From the NCBI RefSeq assembly GCF_001274775.1, contig NZ_LGUE01000008.1, positions 514,758-578,757 on the forward strand: 64,000 nt of DNA, given 5' to 3'. Origin of the DNA: Rossellomorea marisflavi. Its GTDB lineage: Bacteria; Bacillota; Bacilli; Bacillales; Bacillaceae_B. Position 1 is the first letter of the stretch, and every line of letters starts with the position of its first letter. Position numbers and translations under genes: made by a program. This document shows, piece by piece, positions 17,654-27,165 of this stretch. A model generated the notes under the pieces. That model did no database searches. It was not told the origin of the DNA and worked only from the letters and a program-made list of their open reading frames with translations.

Positions 17654-18652
17654 ATGAAAGATAATTTTTGGCATGAGTTACCTCGGCCGTTTTTTATACT
17701 GGCACCAATGGAAGCCGTGACCGATGTGGTATTCCGCCACGTCGTAAGTGAAGCGGCACGACCTGATGTATTTTTCACAGAGTTTACGAATACAGAAAGC
17801 TACTGTCACCCGAAAGGCAAGGACAGCGTACGCGGCCGTCTTACGTTCACCGATGACGAGCAGCCGATTGTCGCCCATATCTGGGGAGACAAGCCTGAAT
17901 ACTTCCGTCAGATGAGCATCGGCATGGCGGAAATGGGCTTCCGCGGCATCGACATCAACATGGGATGCCCCGTGCAGAATGTAGCCGCCAATGGAAAAGG
18001 CTCCGGCCTCATCCGCCGTCCCGACACGGCTGCCGAGCTGATCCAGGCAGCAAAAGCCGGTGGACTTCCCGTCAGCGTGAAGACCCGCCTCGGCTACACT
18101 GAAGTGGACGAATGGCATGACTGGCTCAAGCATCTCCTTGAGCAGGATATCGTCAACCTATCCATCCACCTCAGGACGAAAAAAGAAATGAGCAACGTGG
18201 ACGCCCACTGGGAACTGATCCCCGAGATCAAGAAGCTGCGCGACGAAATCGCACCGAACACGCTTCTTACGATCAACGGAGACATTGCCGACCGTCAACA
18301 AGGGCTTGAGCTCGCCGAGAAATACGGAGTCGACGGCATCATGATCGGACGCGGAATCTTCCAAAACCCGTTCGCCTTCGAAACCGAGAAGAAAGAGCAC
18401 AGCAGCCAGGAGCTCCTTGAACTCCTCCGCCTCCAGCTCGACCTTCACGACAAATACAACGACGAACTCGAACCACGTCCATTCAAACCGCTCCGCCGCT
18501 TCTTCAAAATCTACGTCCGCGGCTTCAAAGGCGCAAGCGAACTCCGCAACCGCCTCATGGAAACCGAATCGACAGATGAAGTACGTGCGCTGCTGGATGA
18601 ATATGCAGAGAAAATCGGGATCCAGGAAGAGAAGGGATTCTCGGTTTCTTAA
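17654..18652 (+). CDS. dus: tRNA-dihydrouridine synthase
   Basis: 332 residues, a flavin-dependent enzyme that reduces uridines in tRNA D-loops. The TIM-barrel start LAPMEAVTD binds FMN. Catalytic Cys105 lies in INMGCPVQN; Lys and Arg of VSVKTRLGY, His in LSIHLRT, and [13 protein letters not shown] complete the FMN and phosphate sites. The C-terminal helical domain contains [23 protein letters not shown]. This looks like the DusC-like clade of Firmicutes rather than the DusB clade beside the folate genes. The ribosome site (AAGGAAAGGG) is about 13 bases from the ATG, longer than usual, but the protein start fits the family. Confidence 0.92.
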   Translation: MKDNFWHELPRPFFILAPMEAVTDVVFRHVVSEAARPDVFFTEFTNTESYCHPKGKDSVRGRLTFTDDEQPIVAHIWGDKPEYFRQMSIGMAEMGFRGIDINMGCPVQNVAANGKGSGLIRRPDTAAELIQAAKAGGLPVSVKTRLGYTEVDEWHDWLKHLLEQDIVNLSIHLRTKKEMSNVDAHWELIPEIKKLRDEIAPNTLLTINGDIADRQQGLELAEKYGVDGIMIGRGIFQNPFAFETEKKEHSSQELLELLRLQLDLHDKYNDELEPRPFKPLRRFFKIYVRGFKGASELRNRLMETESTDEVRALLDEYAEKIGIQEEKGFSVS

Positions 18653-18668
18653 TTCAGAAAGCTGGATT

Positions 18669-18705
18669 TGCACCCCAAATGTCTATCATTTGGAGGTGCA
18701 TTTTT
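18669..18705 (+). terminator. Terminator after dus
   Basis: 13-bp stem with one unpaired base (18669-18681 with 18687-18700), five-base loop, then T5. Confidence 0.85.
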
Positions 18706-18719
18706 ATTCTAAACTTTTT

Positions 18720-18750
18720 TGTTGACGCTTTCATTACTATACCCTATACT
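18720..18750 (+). promoter_or_regulatory. bgl promoter with overlapping cre-like site
   Basis: TTGACG (18722-18727), 17-bp spacer and TATACT (18745-18750) form a good sigma-A promoter. TGTTGACGCTTTCA (18720-18733) matches the CcpA cre consensus TGWAANCGNTNWCA at all but two fixed positions and covers the -35, which suggests catabolite repression. Confidence 0.65.
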
Positions 18751-18777
18751 AAACTCAATCAAATAAAAACATTAGAC

Positions 18778-18847
18778 ATGTGACTGGTAGTGCAGGCAGG
18801 ATCTAAAATGGCAAGTATAATACATTTGCCGTTTTAGGTCCTTTTTT
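18778..18847 (+). promoter_or_regulatory. licT target: LicT-type antiterminator site (RAT) overlapping a terminator
   Basis: GTGACTGGTAGTGCAGGCAG and the following bases to 18806 match the LicT/SacY ribonucleic antiterminator sequence at about 22 of 28 positions. Its 3' half is the 5' arm of a 16-bp terminator stem (18799-18814 with 18826-18841) followed by T6. Binding of the LicT protein encoded at 22218 should stabilise the RAT hairpin and let transcription enter bglP. Confidence 0.85.
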
Positions 18848-18888
18848 GTTTATTTTTAACCGTCACATACAGAAATGGAGGGTTAGAG

Positions 18889-20733
18889 ATGGATTTCAAG
18901 CAAACAGCAAAAGAGATTGTAACTTACGTTGGAGGTAACGACAATATCACCCACTTGGGCCATTGTTCCACAAGACTTCGCATTTCACTGGCCGACAACA
19001 AAAAAGCTGATATCAAAGCTCTTGAGGCTTTGCCAGGAGTGATTGCCGTCAGAATGACAGGGCAGTGCCAAATCGTAATCGGGAACGATGTCGTAGAGGT
19101 CTATGAAAAGGTGCATAAGCTTGTAGGGGCGCAGAATCAGGGAGCCTCTAATCAACAAGCAGGCAAACAAAAATTCGGTCCTCTTGTTCTAGATTTTATC
19201 GTGGGGGTATTCCAACCCCTAGTTCCTGCTATTGCAGGCGGTGGAATATTAAAATCTCTCCTCTTACTGTTGGCCTTGATCGGAATAATGGACAAAGAGA
19301 GTCAAACCTATCAAATTCTAAATCTGATTGGGGATGCACCTCTCTATTTCCTGCCTCTACTTGTGGCAGTCACGGCTGCTAATAAACTCCGAGTCAATTC
19401 ACTTGTGGCCTTATCAGCTGTTGGTGCCCTGCTATTGCCAAGTATGGCGACCTTGCTTCAAGATGGTGCCCAGTTGTTCTCATTCAGTTTGACGAATATC
19501 GCTTATGCATACCAAGTATTACCAGCAATACTTACCGTCATCCTTTATGCACAGGTAGAAAAATTATTCACAAGGATCTCTCCGAAACCAATTCGGATCT
19601 TCTTCGTCCCGATGATGTCCCTACTTATTACCGTACCTGTCGCCCTTTTGCTATTAGGTCCGTTAGGCTATACATTCGGACAAGGGTTTGCCAGCGTAAT
19701 ACTATGGGTGTTTGACCATGTAGGCTGGTTAGCCGTTGCATTGCTAGCTTGCGTTCTTCCATTCATGGTAGCTACAGGAATGCATAAAGCCATGATTCCT
19801 TACGCCGTCACCACGATGGGAAGCCTTGGAAGGGAAGCACTCTACCTGCCTGCTTCATTAGCCCATAACTTTGCAGAAAGCGGAGCGTGCTTTGCCATTG
19901 CTCTCCGTACAAAGGATAAGCGCTTACGGACCACCGCTATTTCGGGTGGCATATCCGCTTTCTTCGGCATTACGGAACCCGCATTATATGGTGTAACACT
20001 TCAGAACAAAAAAGTCCTCACGAGCGTCGTGATTGGTTCATTTATAGGGGGTTCGTTTATTGGAATCATAGGCATTCAAGCATTCGTATTGGTAGGTCCG
20101 GGCCTTGCCAGTATGAGCATGTTCCTCTCGGAAGACCTACCAAGAAACTTTCTCTACGCTGTTGCAGGGCTGATCCTATCCTTCACCGTTGCATTCGTCT
20201 CAGCCTTCATTATGGGCAAGGATAAAGACGCAGTCCATGTTCAAGAAGAGACATTTGCTCAGAATATAAGCAATGGTGAAACATTTACCAGTCCTGTTGC
20301 AGGTAAAATGATACCACTAACAAAAGTCCATGATGAAGTATTCTCATCGAAAGCAATGGGAGACGGCCTTGCTATCATCCCGACCAAAGGAGAATTGTTT
20401 GCCCCAGTTGACGGAGAGATTTCCATGATCTTTGATAGCTATCACGCCCTTGGGATGCGGACCAATAATGGAGCCGAAATCCTATTCCATGTTGGTCTTA
20501 ATACAGTAGAGCTGGGTGGGAAGCACTTTACACCACATGTTCACGTTGGTCATCGTGTGAAAGCCGGAGATTTACTACTTACCTTCGACTTGGAGAAGAT
20601 AAAAGCAGCTGGGTTTGATCCCGTCACCATGGCGGTTGTGACCAACTCTGATCAGTATGATTTCCAAATCAATCAACAAGAAAACGTGACCCGTCAAGAT
20701 AAACTGATGGTACTAACTCAAATAGGAGGATGA
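18889..20733 (+). CDS. bglP: PTS beta-glucoside transporter, EIIBCA
   Basis: 614 residues in B-C-A order. EIIB (about 1-85) has the phosphorylated Cys26 in THLGHCSTRLR. EIIC (about 105-450) has ten or so membrane helices, with PLVPAIAGGGILK and the GITEPALYG sugar-site motif. EIIA (about 465-605) carries the active histidine His534 in LFHVGLNTV. It imports and phosphorylates beta-glucosides such as salicin, arbutin or cellobiose-like sugars. GGAGGG precedes the ATG. It is the first gene after the RAT site and is followed five bases later by bglH. Confidence 0.95.
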   Translation: MDFKQTAKEIVTYVGGNDNITHLGHCSTRLRISLADNKKADIKALEALPGVIAVRMTGQCQIVIGNDVVEVYEKVHKLVGAQNQGASNQQAGKQKFGPLVLDFIVGVFQPLVPAIAGGGILKSLLLLLALIGIMDKESQTYQILNLIGDAPLYFLPLLVAVTAANKLRVNSLVALSAVGALLLPSMATLLQDGAQLFSFSLTNIAYAYQVLPAILTVILYAQVEKLFTRISPKPIRIFFVPMMSLLITVPVALLLLGPLGYTFGQGFASVILWVFDHVGWLAVALLACVLPFMVATGMHKAMIPYAVTTMGSLGREALYLPASLAHNFAESGACFAIALRTKDKRLRTTAISGGISAFFGITEPALYGVTLQNKKVLTSVVIGSFIGGSFIGIIGIQAFVLVGPGLASMSMFLSEDLPRNFLYAVAGLILSFTVAFVSAFIMGKDKDAVHVQEETFAQNISNGETFTSPVAGKMIPLTKVHDEVFSSKAMGDGLAIIPTKGELFAPVDGEISMIFDSYHALGMRTNNGAEILFHVGLNTVELGGKHFTPHVHVGHRVKAGDLLLTFDLEKIKAAGFDPVTMAVVTNSDQYDFQINQQENVTRQDKLMVLTQIGG

Positions 20734-20738
20734 ATTGA

Positions 20739-22193
<1,455 letters not shown>

Positions 22194-22217
22194 TTAAACA
22201 GGGGACAGGTGAGGTCA

Positions 22218-23060
22218 ATGTACAAGATAAAGAAAGTACTGAATTCCAGTGTCATCCTTGTCGAAGGTGAGAACTTACAAGAGTTCATCCTCTTTGGCAA
22301 GGGAATTGGCTACGGTCAAAAAGCCGGTAATATGGTCAAGGACGATCAGGCGGATCAAACCTTCATGCCAATTGAAAATGCCAAATCAAAAGAGCTTTTA
22401 CGGCTTCTTGACTCCATTCCACAATCATTTATTGATTTAACCCAACAAATCGTCCATCATGCGGAATCGCAGCTGGATACCAAACTAAATAACGGTATTT
22501 ATTTTACATTAATGGATCACCTTCACTTCGCGGTGGAACGTCACAAAAAGAATATTAATATAACCAATCGGGTATTCTGGGAAATTAAGAATTTCTATCA
22601 GGCTGAATTTGAAATTGGTATGTACGCACTAAGCCTCATTAATCAAGCCTGCAATGTTGAACTTCCTAAAGAAGAAGCTGCGAATATTGCCTTCCACTTG
22701 ATCAATGGTCAAGGGGAAGAATCAAAAAACGGTATGCAGTATGCTAAGATGATAGGCGGGATTGTCAATTTAGTCCGATATGCACTCCAGATCAAGATGG
22801 AAACTGACAATATCCATTACGGGAGATTTATCACCCATGTGAAATTTTTCGTAGAGCGCTTCTATGCTGATTCTATGCTAGAAGATCCGGACAACCTACT
22901 ATTCGAGCAGATCGCCAATCTCTATCCTGATGCAATGGATATTGCCTTCAAGATTGAAAACTATATCATGCAGGTTTACGGTAAGATGTTACCCAAAGAA
23001 GAGCTAGCTTACTTGGCAGTCCACATTCACAGATTGGCATCCTATCAGCAGCTAAAATAA
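22218..23060 (+). CDS. licT: BglG/LicT-family transcription antiterminator
   Basis: 280 residues from MYKIKKVLNSSVILV: an N-terminal CAT RNA-binding domain (about 1-55, ending FGKGIGYGQKAGN) followed by two PRD domains. Conserved PRD histidines include those in LMDHLHFAVERHKK and IAFHLINGQ (PRD1), and in ITHVKFFVERFY and LAVHIHRLA (PRD2). BglP and HPr should phosphorylate these to tune activity. The protein targets the RAT at 18778. I chose ATG 22218; a GTG three codons earlier is too close to the purine-rich site. Placement as the last gene of the operon gives positive autoregulation. Confidence 0.93.
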   Translation: MYKIKKVLNSSVILVEGENLQEFILFGKGIGYGQKAGNMVKDDQADQTFMPIENAKSKELLRLLDSIPQSFIDLTQQIVHHAESQLDTKLNNGIYFTLMDHLHFAVERHKKNINITNRVFWEIKNFYQAEFEIGMYALSLINQACNVELPKEEAANIAFHLINGQGEESKNGMQYAKMIGGIVNLVRYALQIKMETDNIHYGRFITHVKFFVERFYADSMLEDPDNLLFEQIANLYPDAMDIAFKIENYIMQVYGKMLPKEELAYLAVHIHRLASYQQLK

Positions 23061-23065
23061 ACCCC

Positions 23066-23122
23066 AAAAACACTTCTCCGCCTGATAAGGAATTAAACTA
23101 TCAGATGGGGAAGTGTTTTTTT
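23066..23122 (+). terminator. Terminator of the bgl operon
   Basis: Long hairpin with outer arms AACACTTC/GAAGTGTT and inner arms CTGATA/TATCAG, then T7. Confidence 0.85.
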
Positions 23123-23184
23123 ATTTTATAAGTAAAACCCATGAATAAATGTTAAAATATCCCTATACCAAAGGAGGCACTCTC

Positions 23185-23766
23185 ATGGAACTGATCAACC
23201 ACTTCATCGAAGGATTACACGAGCATCTGCTGCCAGAAGAATTGGAAGAACTCCAAAAATCACATGGTGCCAGCCCAGAAGACCTTGAGGAGCTTAGACG
23301 ACTCTACCCAGACTGCCCGGAATCCCTGCTGTCCCTGCTTAAAAACATCGACGGGACGTTCTGGAGACAATACGGCGAAGAAAAGATCGCCGTCTGCATC
23401 CTCGGTTCCGATGTGGAAGATGGCAGATATCCCTATTACCTCCTCTCCACCCAGCAGATGATCGACAGCTCAAAAGAAGAAGTAGACACCTCTTATCTTT
23501 CCGAGTATGAAGAAGACGACGTCGATTCCAGGATCAATCAAGACGGCCTGTATCCAGGAACGTACATCCACTTCTCCGACTGTATGAATAACGGGGGAAC
23601 CTCCAGCCTATTCATCGATTTCAACCCGACCGACCAAGGCGTTTCCGGACAGATTGTCTGCTTTTTACATGATCCGGATGAGTTTAAGGTGATTGCTGAC
23701 AGTTTTGATGAGTATGTGCAGGGGTTGATTGATGGCGGGTTTGTGTTTTTGGAGGAAGAAGAGTGA
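23185..23766 (+). CDS. SMI1/KNR4 (SUKH)-family protein
   Basis: 193 residues, acidic. The early ELEELQKSHGASPEDLEELRRLYPDCPESLLSLLKNIDGTFW is the SMI1/KNR4 fold opening, with the conserved YP and L-x-x-x-G-T elements. The later part, with GTYIHFSDCMNNGGTSSLFIDFNP and GQIVCFLHDPDEFKVIADSFDEYVQGL, completes the domain. In bacteria this superfamily often supplies immunity proteins to polymorphic toxins, but no toxin gene is next to it here. AAAGGAGG precedes ATG 23185, and the 12 codons upstream are not needed. It is followed 52 bp later by the MazG-like gene. Confidence 0.88.
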   Translation: MELINHFIEGLHEHLLPEELEELQKSHGASPEDLEELRRLYPDCPESLLSLLKNIDGTFWRQYGEEKIAVCILGSDVEDGRYPYYLLSTQQMIDSSKEEVDTSYLSEYEEDDVDSRINQDGLYPGTYIHFSDCMNNGGTSSLFIDFNPTDQGVSGQIVCFLHDPDEFKVIADSFDEYVQGLIDGGFVFLEEEE

Positions 23767-23818
23767 TTCAAATGGTACGCCCTTCAAATCCCTACACCAG
23801 TAAAAGGAGACAACAACC

Positions 23819-24130
23819 ATGAGTGATATCCAACAATTAATGAACAAGATCGACAAGTTCCGGGACGACCGGAACTGGAGACCGAACCACAACCCGAAAG
23901 ATCTCGCCATCTCGATTTCTATCGAAGCTGCCGAGCTGCTCGAAGACTTCCAGTGGGTCACCAGTGAAGAAGCACTTGAGGAAAACACTGAAAATATCCG
24001 CGAAGAGATTGCCGATATCCTGATTTATTCCCTTACCCTGTGCTCAGAACTCGGGTTCGATGTGAAGGAGATCGTGGAAGAGAAGATTGTGAAGAACGGA
24101 TTGAAGTACCCCTTAGGAAATTCCAAATGA
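23819..24130 (+). CDS. MazG-like nucleotide pyrophosphohydrolase
   Basis: 103 residues, all-alpha. Metal-binding carboxylates of the MazG/RS21-C6 fold are visible in ISIEAAELLEDFQW and in REEIADILIYSLTLC, i.e. E-x-x-E and E-x-x-D motifs that hold Mg2+. The enzyme should hydrolyse a non-canonical or excess NTP to NMP and pyrophosphate. Length and the single domain match RS21-C6-type house-cleaning enzymes. AAAAGGAGA precedes the ATG, and a short G+C hairpin with T5 follows at 24132-24159. Confidence 0.9.
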   Translation: MSDIQQLMNKIDKFRDDRNWRPNHNPKDLAISISIEAAELLEDFQWVTSEEALEENTENIREEIADILIYSLTLCSELGFDVKEIVEEKIVKNGLKYPLGNSK

Positions 24131-24131
24131 T

Positions 24132-24159
24132 CCCCCCTTCCAATATGGGGGTTCTTTTT
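24132..24159 (+). terminator. Weak terminator after the MazG-like gene
   Basis: CCCCC/GGGGG stem with a loop of about nine bases and TTCTTTTT tail. The spacer from 24160 to 24554 shows no gene; it holds one perfect 8-bp inverted repeat (24283-24305) and a TATACT -10-like hexamer (24525-24530) before the rpiR-type gene. Confidence 0.6.
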
Positions 24160-24554
24160 ATATAGTCCTTATCAATCTTTTTCTCCTTGATTGAAACTAT
24201 GTGCCTCATTTAATGGCCTCATTGATGCTTCAAGATATCCAACAAATGCACCTGGCAGTGAAGAACAGGGTGATATAACACCAACATAGGCTCATAACCT
24301 ATGTTACTTTCTATTAAATAAACTATCTTAAAATAATAGTTTGCATCTAATTTGTCCTACTCATCTCATCATCTTAAACCAATATAGTTTACCATCCTCC
24401 TTTTACCAGTCATACCTTCTATGAATTCTTCCTTGCCATCTATGTCTATTTGTAATTTTCACTGTAGCTGTTATTATTTTGGTAGTGTTACATCAATCAA
24501 GCAAATGGCACGAGACTGCTTTATTATACTAGTCCAGTAAAAAAGGAGAATTCT

Positions 24555-25418
24555 ATGGAAAATCCTATCACGATCTTGAAGGACAACATATCTGAATTAA
24601 CAAAAGCGCAAAAAAACATTGCTGATTACATACTCAAAAATCCTTCTGAGGTTGCATTTCTTACTATTAACCAGTTAGCCACAAGGGTGAATACGAGTAC
24701 AACAACCATCATGAGACTTACGTCCAGCATCGGCTATTCAGGGTATAGTGAATTCCAAAAAGGACTGCAGCAACTCTTAAGAGAACAAACCGCTCCTCAG
24801 AATCGCCTAACTGTTAATCTCCAAAATGTCGATCAGGATGACTTATGGTCACATACCATTCAACACCATCTATTTCACATTCAGCAAACAATGGAACGTA
24901 TCTCTAAAGAACAACTCCATGATGTCGTGCAACGAATCACCTCATCTGAACGGATATATTGCACAAACGTGCGCAGTGGTCTTCCTGTAGGAGAATATTT
25001 AACTCACGGGCTAAATAGGAGCTTAGGGAACTGTAGATTGATTTGGGCTGACGTAAGCGATTGGGTCGATGAAGTAGTTGCGATGAACGCAAATGATGTA
25101 TTGATTGCCATAAGCTTCCCCCGCTACGGAGTACGGATCATTGATTTTATCAAAGCAGCCAAGGCGCGCGGCGTTCAAGTGATAGCCATCACAGACAGCT
25201 ATTCATCTCCTATCGTAGAATACGCTGATTGCCTTCTTACTTGTGATTCAAGCAGTCTGGCCTTCCATAACTCCCCCATTCCCGCCATGGTACTGGCCGA
25301 CTATCTAATTAATGCTGTAGCTATCACCAAATCAGAGAAAACAAAAGAACGGTTAAACGAAATCAATGAAGTACTGACAACCATAAACTATCATGTTCAG
25401 AATGCAAGACAAGAGTAA
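24555..25418 (+). CDS. RpiR/MurR-family transcriptional regulator
   Basis: 287 residues. The N-terminal HTH_6 domain (about 1-77) reads LTKAQKNIADYILKNPSEVAFLTINQLATRVNTSTTTIMRL. The C-terminal SIS sugar-phosphate isomerase-like domain (about 120-265) has CTNVRSGLPVGEYLTHGLN and DVLIAISFPRYGVRIIDFIKAAKARG. Such proteins sense phosphorylated or acidic metabolites and usually control the adjacent catabolic genes. The operon behind it carries paired palindromes in its promoter (25531-25576), the likely targets. GGAGAATTCT lies before the ATG. It is separated from the operon by its own terminator. Confidence 0.92.
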   Translation: MENPITILKDNISELTKAQKNIADYILKNPSEVAFLTINQLATRVNTSTTTIMRLTSSIGYSGYSEFQKGLQQLLREQTAPQNRLTVNLQNVDQDDLWSHTIQHHLFHIQQTMERISKEQLHDVVQRITSSERIYCTNVRSGLPVGEYLTHGLNRSLGNCRLIWADVSDWVDEVVAMNANDVLIAISFPRYGVRIIDFIKAAKARGVQVIAITDSYSSPIVEYADCLLTCDSSSLAFHNSPIPAMVLADYLINAVAITKSEKTKERLNEINEVLTTINYHVQNARQE

Positions 25419-25441
25419 ATATCTATCCCTTAAAACACTAT

Positions 25442-25484
25442 ACCTTCCTTAGAACTTCTAGTTCTGAGGAAGGTTATTTTTTTG
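25442..25484 (+). terminator. Terminator after the RpiR-type regulator
   Basis: 15-bp stem with one mismatch (25442-25456 with 25460-25474) followed by TTATTTTTTT. Confidence 0.85.
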
Positions 25485-25496
25485 ACTATTTAAAAA

Positions 25497-25533
25497 TGTA
25501 AGTGTTTACATTATTACCGCAGCTTGTTATAGT
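25497..25533 (+). promoter_or_regulatory. Promoter of the rraA-TRAP operon with cre-like site
   Basis: TTTACA (25505-25510), 17-bp spacer, TATAGT (25528-25533). TGTAAGTGTTTACA (25497-25510) fits the cre consensus with one mismatch and covers the -35, so CcpA repression is likely. Confidence 0.7.
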
Positions 25534-25576
25534 AATAAAAATTACTTTTTTATTTTAAAAGTTAATAAAAATTACT
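25531..25576 (+). promoter_or_regulatory. Paired palindromic operators, probably for the RpiR-type regulator
   Basis: A perfect palindrome AGTAATAAAAATTACT (25531-25546) is repeated as AGTTAATAAAAATTACT (25560-25576), with the right arms exactly 30 bp apart, i.e. about three helical turns. The first copy overlaps the -10 and the transcription start. The adjacent RpiR-family gene is the obvious candidate binder. Confidence 0.65.
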
Positions 25577-25592
25577 AGGAGTGGTGTTGAGC

Positions 25593-26258
25593 ATGACTCA
25601 TTCTCAAAAAACGTTAGTAGCACGCATGAAAAAACTTGGCTCATCGGTTTTTGCTGATGTGATGGAAACAAATAACGTGATGGATTATCATATAAAGCCT
25701 GTGAACTTCCGGGAATCCCTGGTGGGACGCGCGCGTACCGTTGCATTGCCAAAAGGGGATAACTTGTTCTTGCATTACGCCATCTACCAAGCACATCCTG
25801 GTGACATCCTTATCGTGGACGGGCAGGATTATAAAGAGGCCGCATACTTGGGTGAATTGATGGCAGGGGCCGCAGAAGCTATTGGCGTAGAAGGCATTAT
25901 CATCGACGGACTCGTTCGAGATCGCACTGACCTTAGGCATCTTGATATCCAAATTTATGCCAAAGGGTATCTATCGACAGGTCCGACGAAGGAAGGACCA
26001 GGAGCGTTTGACACAGCCATAACCTGCGCTGGAGCCATGGTCTGCCCTGGTGATTATGTCATCGCCGATGAGGACGGTGTTGTAGTCATACCTCAGGGTG
26101 AGGTAGCTGACATACTAGAGAAAGCTGAAAAAAAAGCCGCATATGAATACAACCGGCTCAAACAAATTGAAGCATTTAAACAACTTGAGAATAAAGAGGA
26201 TACATCCAACCTGGAACCCGGTTGGCTACAGGAAAAACTGAAAGCCTATCATTTGTGA
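25593..26258 (+). CDS. RraA-family aldolase/decarboxylase-like protein
   Basis: 221 residues. SSVFADVME near the N-terminus, GDILIVDGQDYKEAAYLGELMAGAAEAIGVEGIIIDGLVRD (about 73-113) and GDYVIADEDGVVVIP (about 160) are hallmarks of the RraA / 4-hydroxy-4-methyl-2-oxoglutarate aldolase fold. In class II members a G-x-x-x-D and R-D pair binds Mg2+ and pyruvate; GLVRDRTDL supplies the Arg-Asp. With an adjacent dehydrogenase and carboxylate permease, a catabolic aldolase is more likely than an RNase E inhibitor, since Bacillus lacks the E. coli-type RNase E. The ATG at 25593 has AGGAG 11 bases upstream; a TTG at 25587 is an alternative. Confidence 0.85.
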   Translation: MTHSQKTLVARMKKLGSSVFADVMETNNVMDYHIKPVNFRESLVGRARTVALPKGDNLFLHYAIYQAHPGDILIVDGQDYKEAAYLGELMAGAAEAIGVEGIIIDGLVRDRTDLRHLDIQIYAKGYLSTGPTKEGPGAFDTAITCAGAMVCPGDYVIADEDGVVVIPQGEVADILEKAEKKAAYEYNRLKQIEAFKQLENKEDTSNLEPGWLQEKLKAYHL

Positions 26259-26280
26259 ACCATTACTGGGAGGTATTGAG

Positions 26281-27150
26281 ATGAGAATCGGTTTTATTGG
26301 ATTTGGCGAAGTCGGATATGAGATGTCCAAAGGGTTTCTTACTGAGGACCCACAAGCACAATTTTTTGTTTACGATCCGTTATATGAAAAAGAGGAAACG
26401 CAGCAGCGGGCCAAAAAAACCCACGCAACACTTTTTAGTGATCCACAGAGTGTAGCCAAAGAAACGCTAGATGTACTGTTCGTGGCCGTGCCGGCTCCCT
26501 TTGCTGAGGATGCTTGGAGATCTATATGGTCAGAGTTAAATGAAGAAACATTGCATGTTGATCTCACAACCGCATCTGCTCAGGTCAAGCAGAGACTGGG
26601 AGAGGACATGTTGAATGAAAAGCGTACATTCATTGATGGAGCCATCATGGGCGCGCTGAAAGTTTATCAACATAAGGTGCCAATCATGGTTAGCGGAACT
26701 GGATCAACCTCTCTAATCGATTGGGGAAAATCCACTCATATGAACCTTACTTACGCGGGGGACCTTCCAGGGGATGCTACCAATATTAAATTCATCCGAA
26801 GCATTTTTACAAAGGGTCTTTCTGCCCTTCTGCATGAAGTCATGCAAGCTGCAGATAAGCTTGCATTGGACGATATTATACTCGATTCCATCACACGTAC
26901 AATGGATAAAGAACCGTTTGAACAGATCATCAATAGGCTGATTTCAAGTAACGTTATCCATTCTCAACGGCGTGAAAAGGAGATGGAAAATGTCATAGAC
27001 TTTCTGAACAGTCATGGCATAGAACCACAAATGACAAAAGCCACCCGTGATAAGTTAAAAATGATTACACAGGCCAACATTTTAGAAAAGAATCAGGGGG
27101 ATCCACCTAAGGATTGGAAGCAAGTGATGCGCTTGGTCAACTGTACGTAA
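26281..27150 (+). CDS. NAD(P)-dependent oxidoreductase with DUF1932 domain
   Basis: 289 residues. The N-terminal Rossmann domain has the dinucleotide motif IGFIGFGEVG (GxGxxG at 7-12) and VFVAVPAP, typical of the 6-phosphogluconate/beta-hydroxyacid dehydrogenase superfamily. The C-terminal half, with GDATNIKFIRSIFTKGLSALLHEVM and later LEKNQGDPPKDWKQVM, is DUF1932. The lysine in NIKFIRS is at the place of the catalytic lysine of hydroxyacid dehydrogenases. The substrate is unknown; with RraA and a TRAP permease it probably oxidises a hydroxycarboxylate. GGGAGGT precedes the ATG, 22 bp after the aldolase gene. Confidence 0.87.
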   Translation: MRIGFIGFGEVGYEMSKGFLTEDPQAQFFVYDPLYEKEETQQRAKKTHATLFSDPQSVAKETLDVLFVAVPAPFAEDAWRSIWSELNEETLHVDLTTASAQVKQRLGEDMLNEKRTFIDGAIMGALKVYQHKVPIMVSGTGSTSLIDWGKSTHMNLTYAGDLPGDATNIKFIRSIFTKGLSALLHEVMQAADKLALDDIILDSITRTMDKEPFEQIINRLISSNVIHSQRREKEMENVIDFLNSHGIEPQMTKATRDKLKMITQANILEKNQGDPPKDWKQVMRLVNCT

Positions 27151-27165
27151 AATGGAGGGGTTCAT

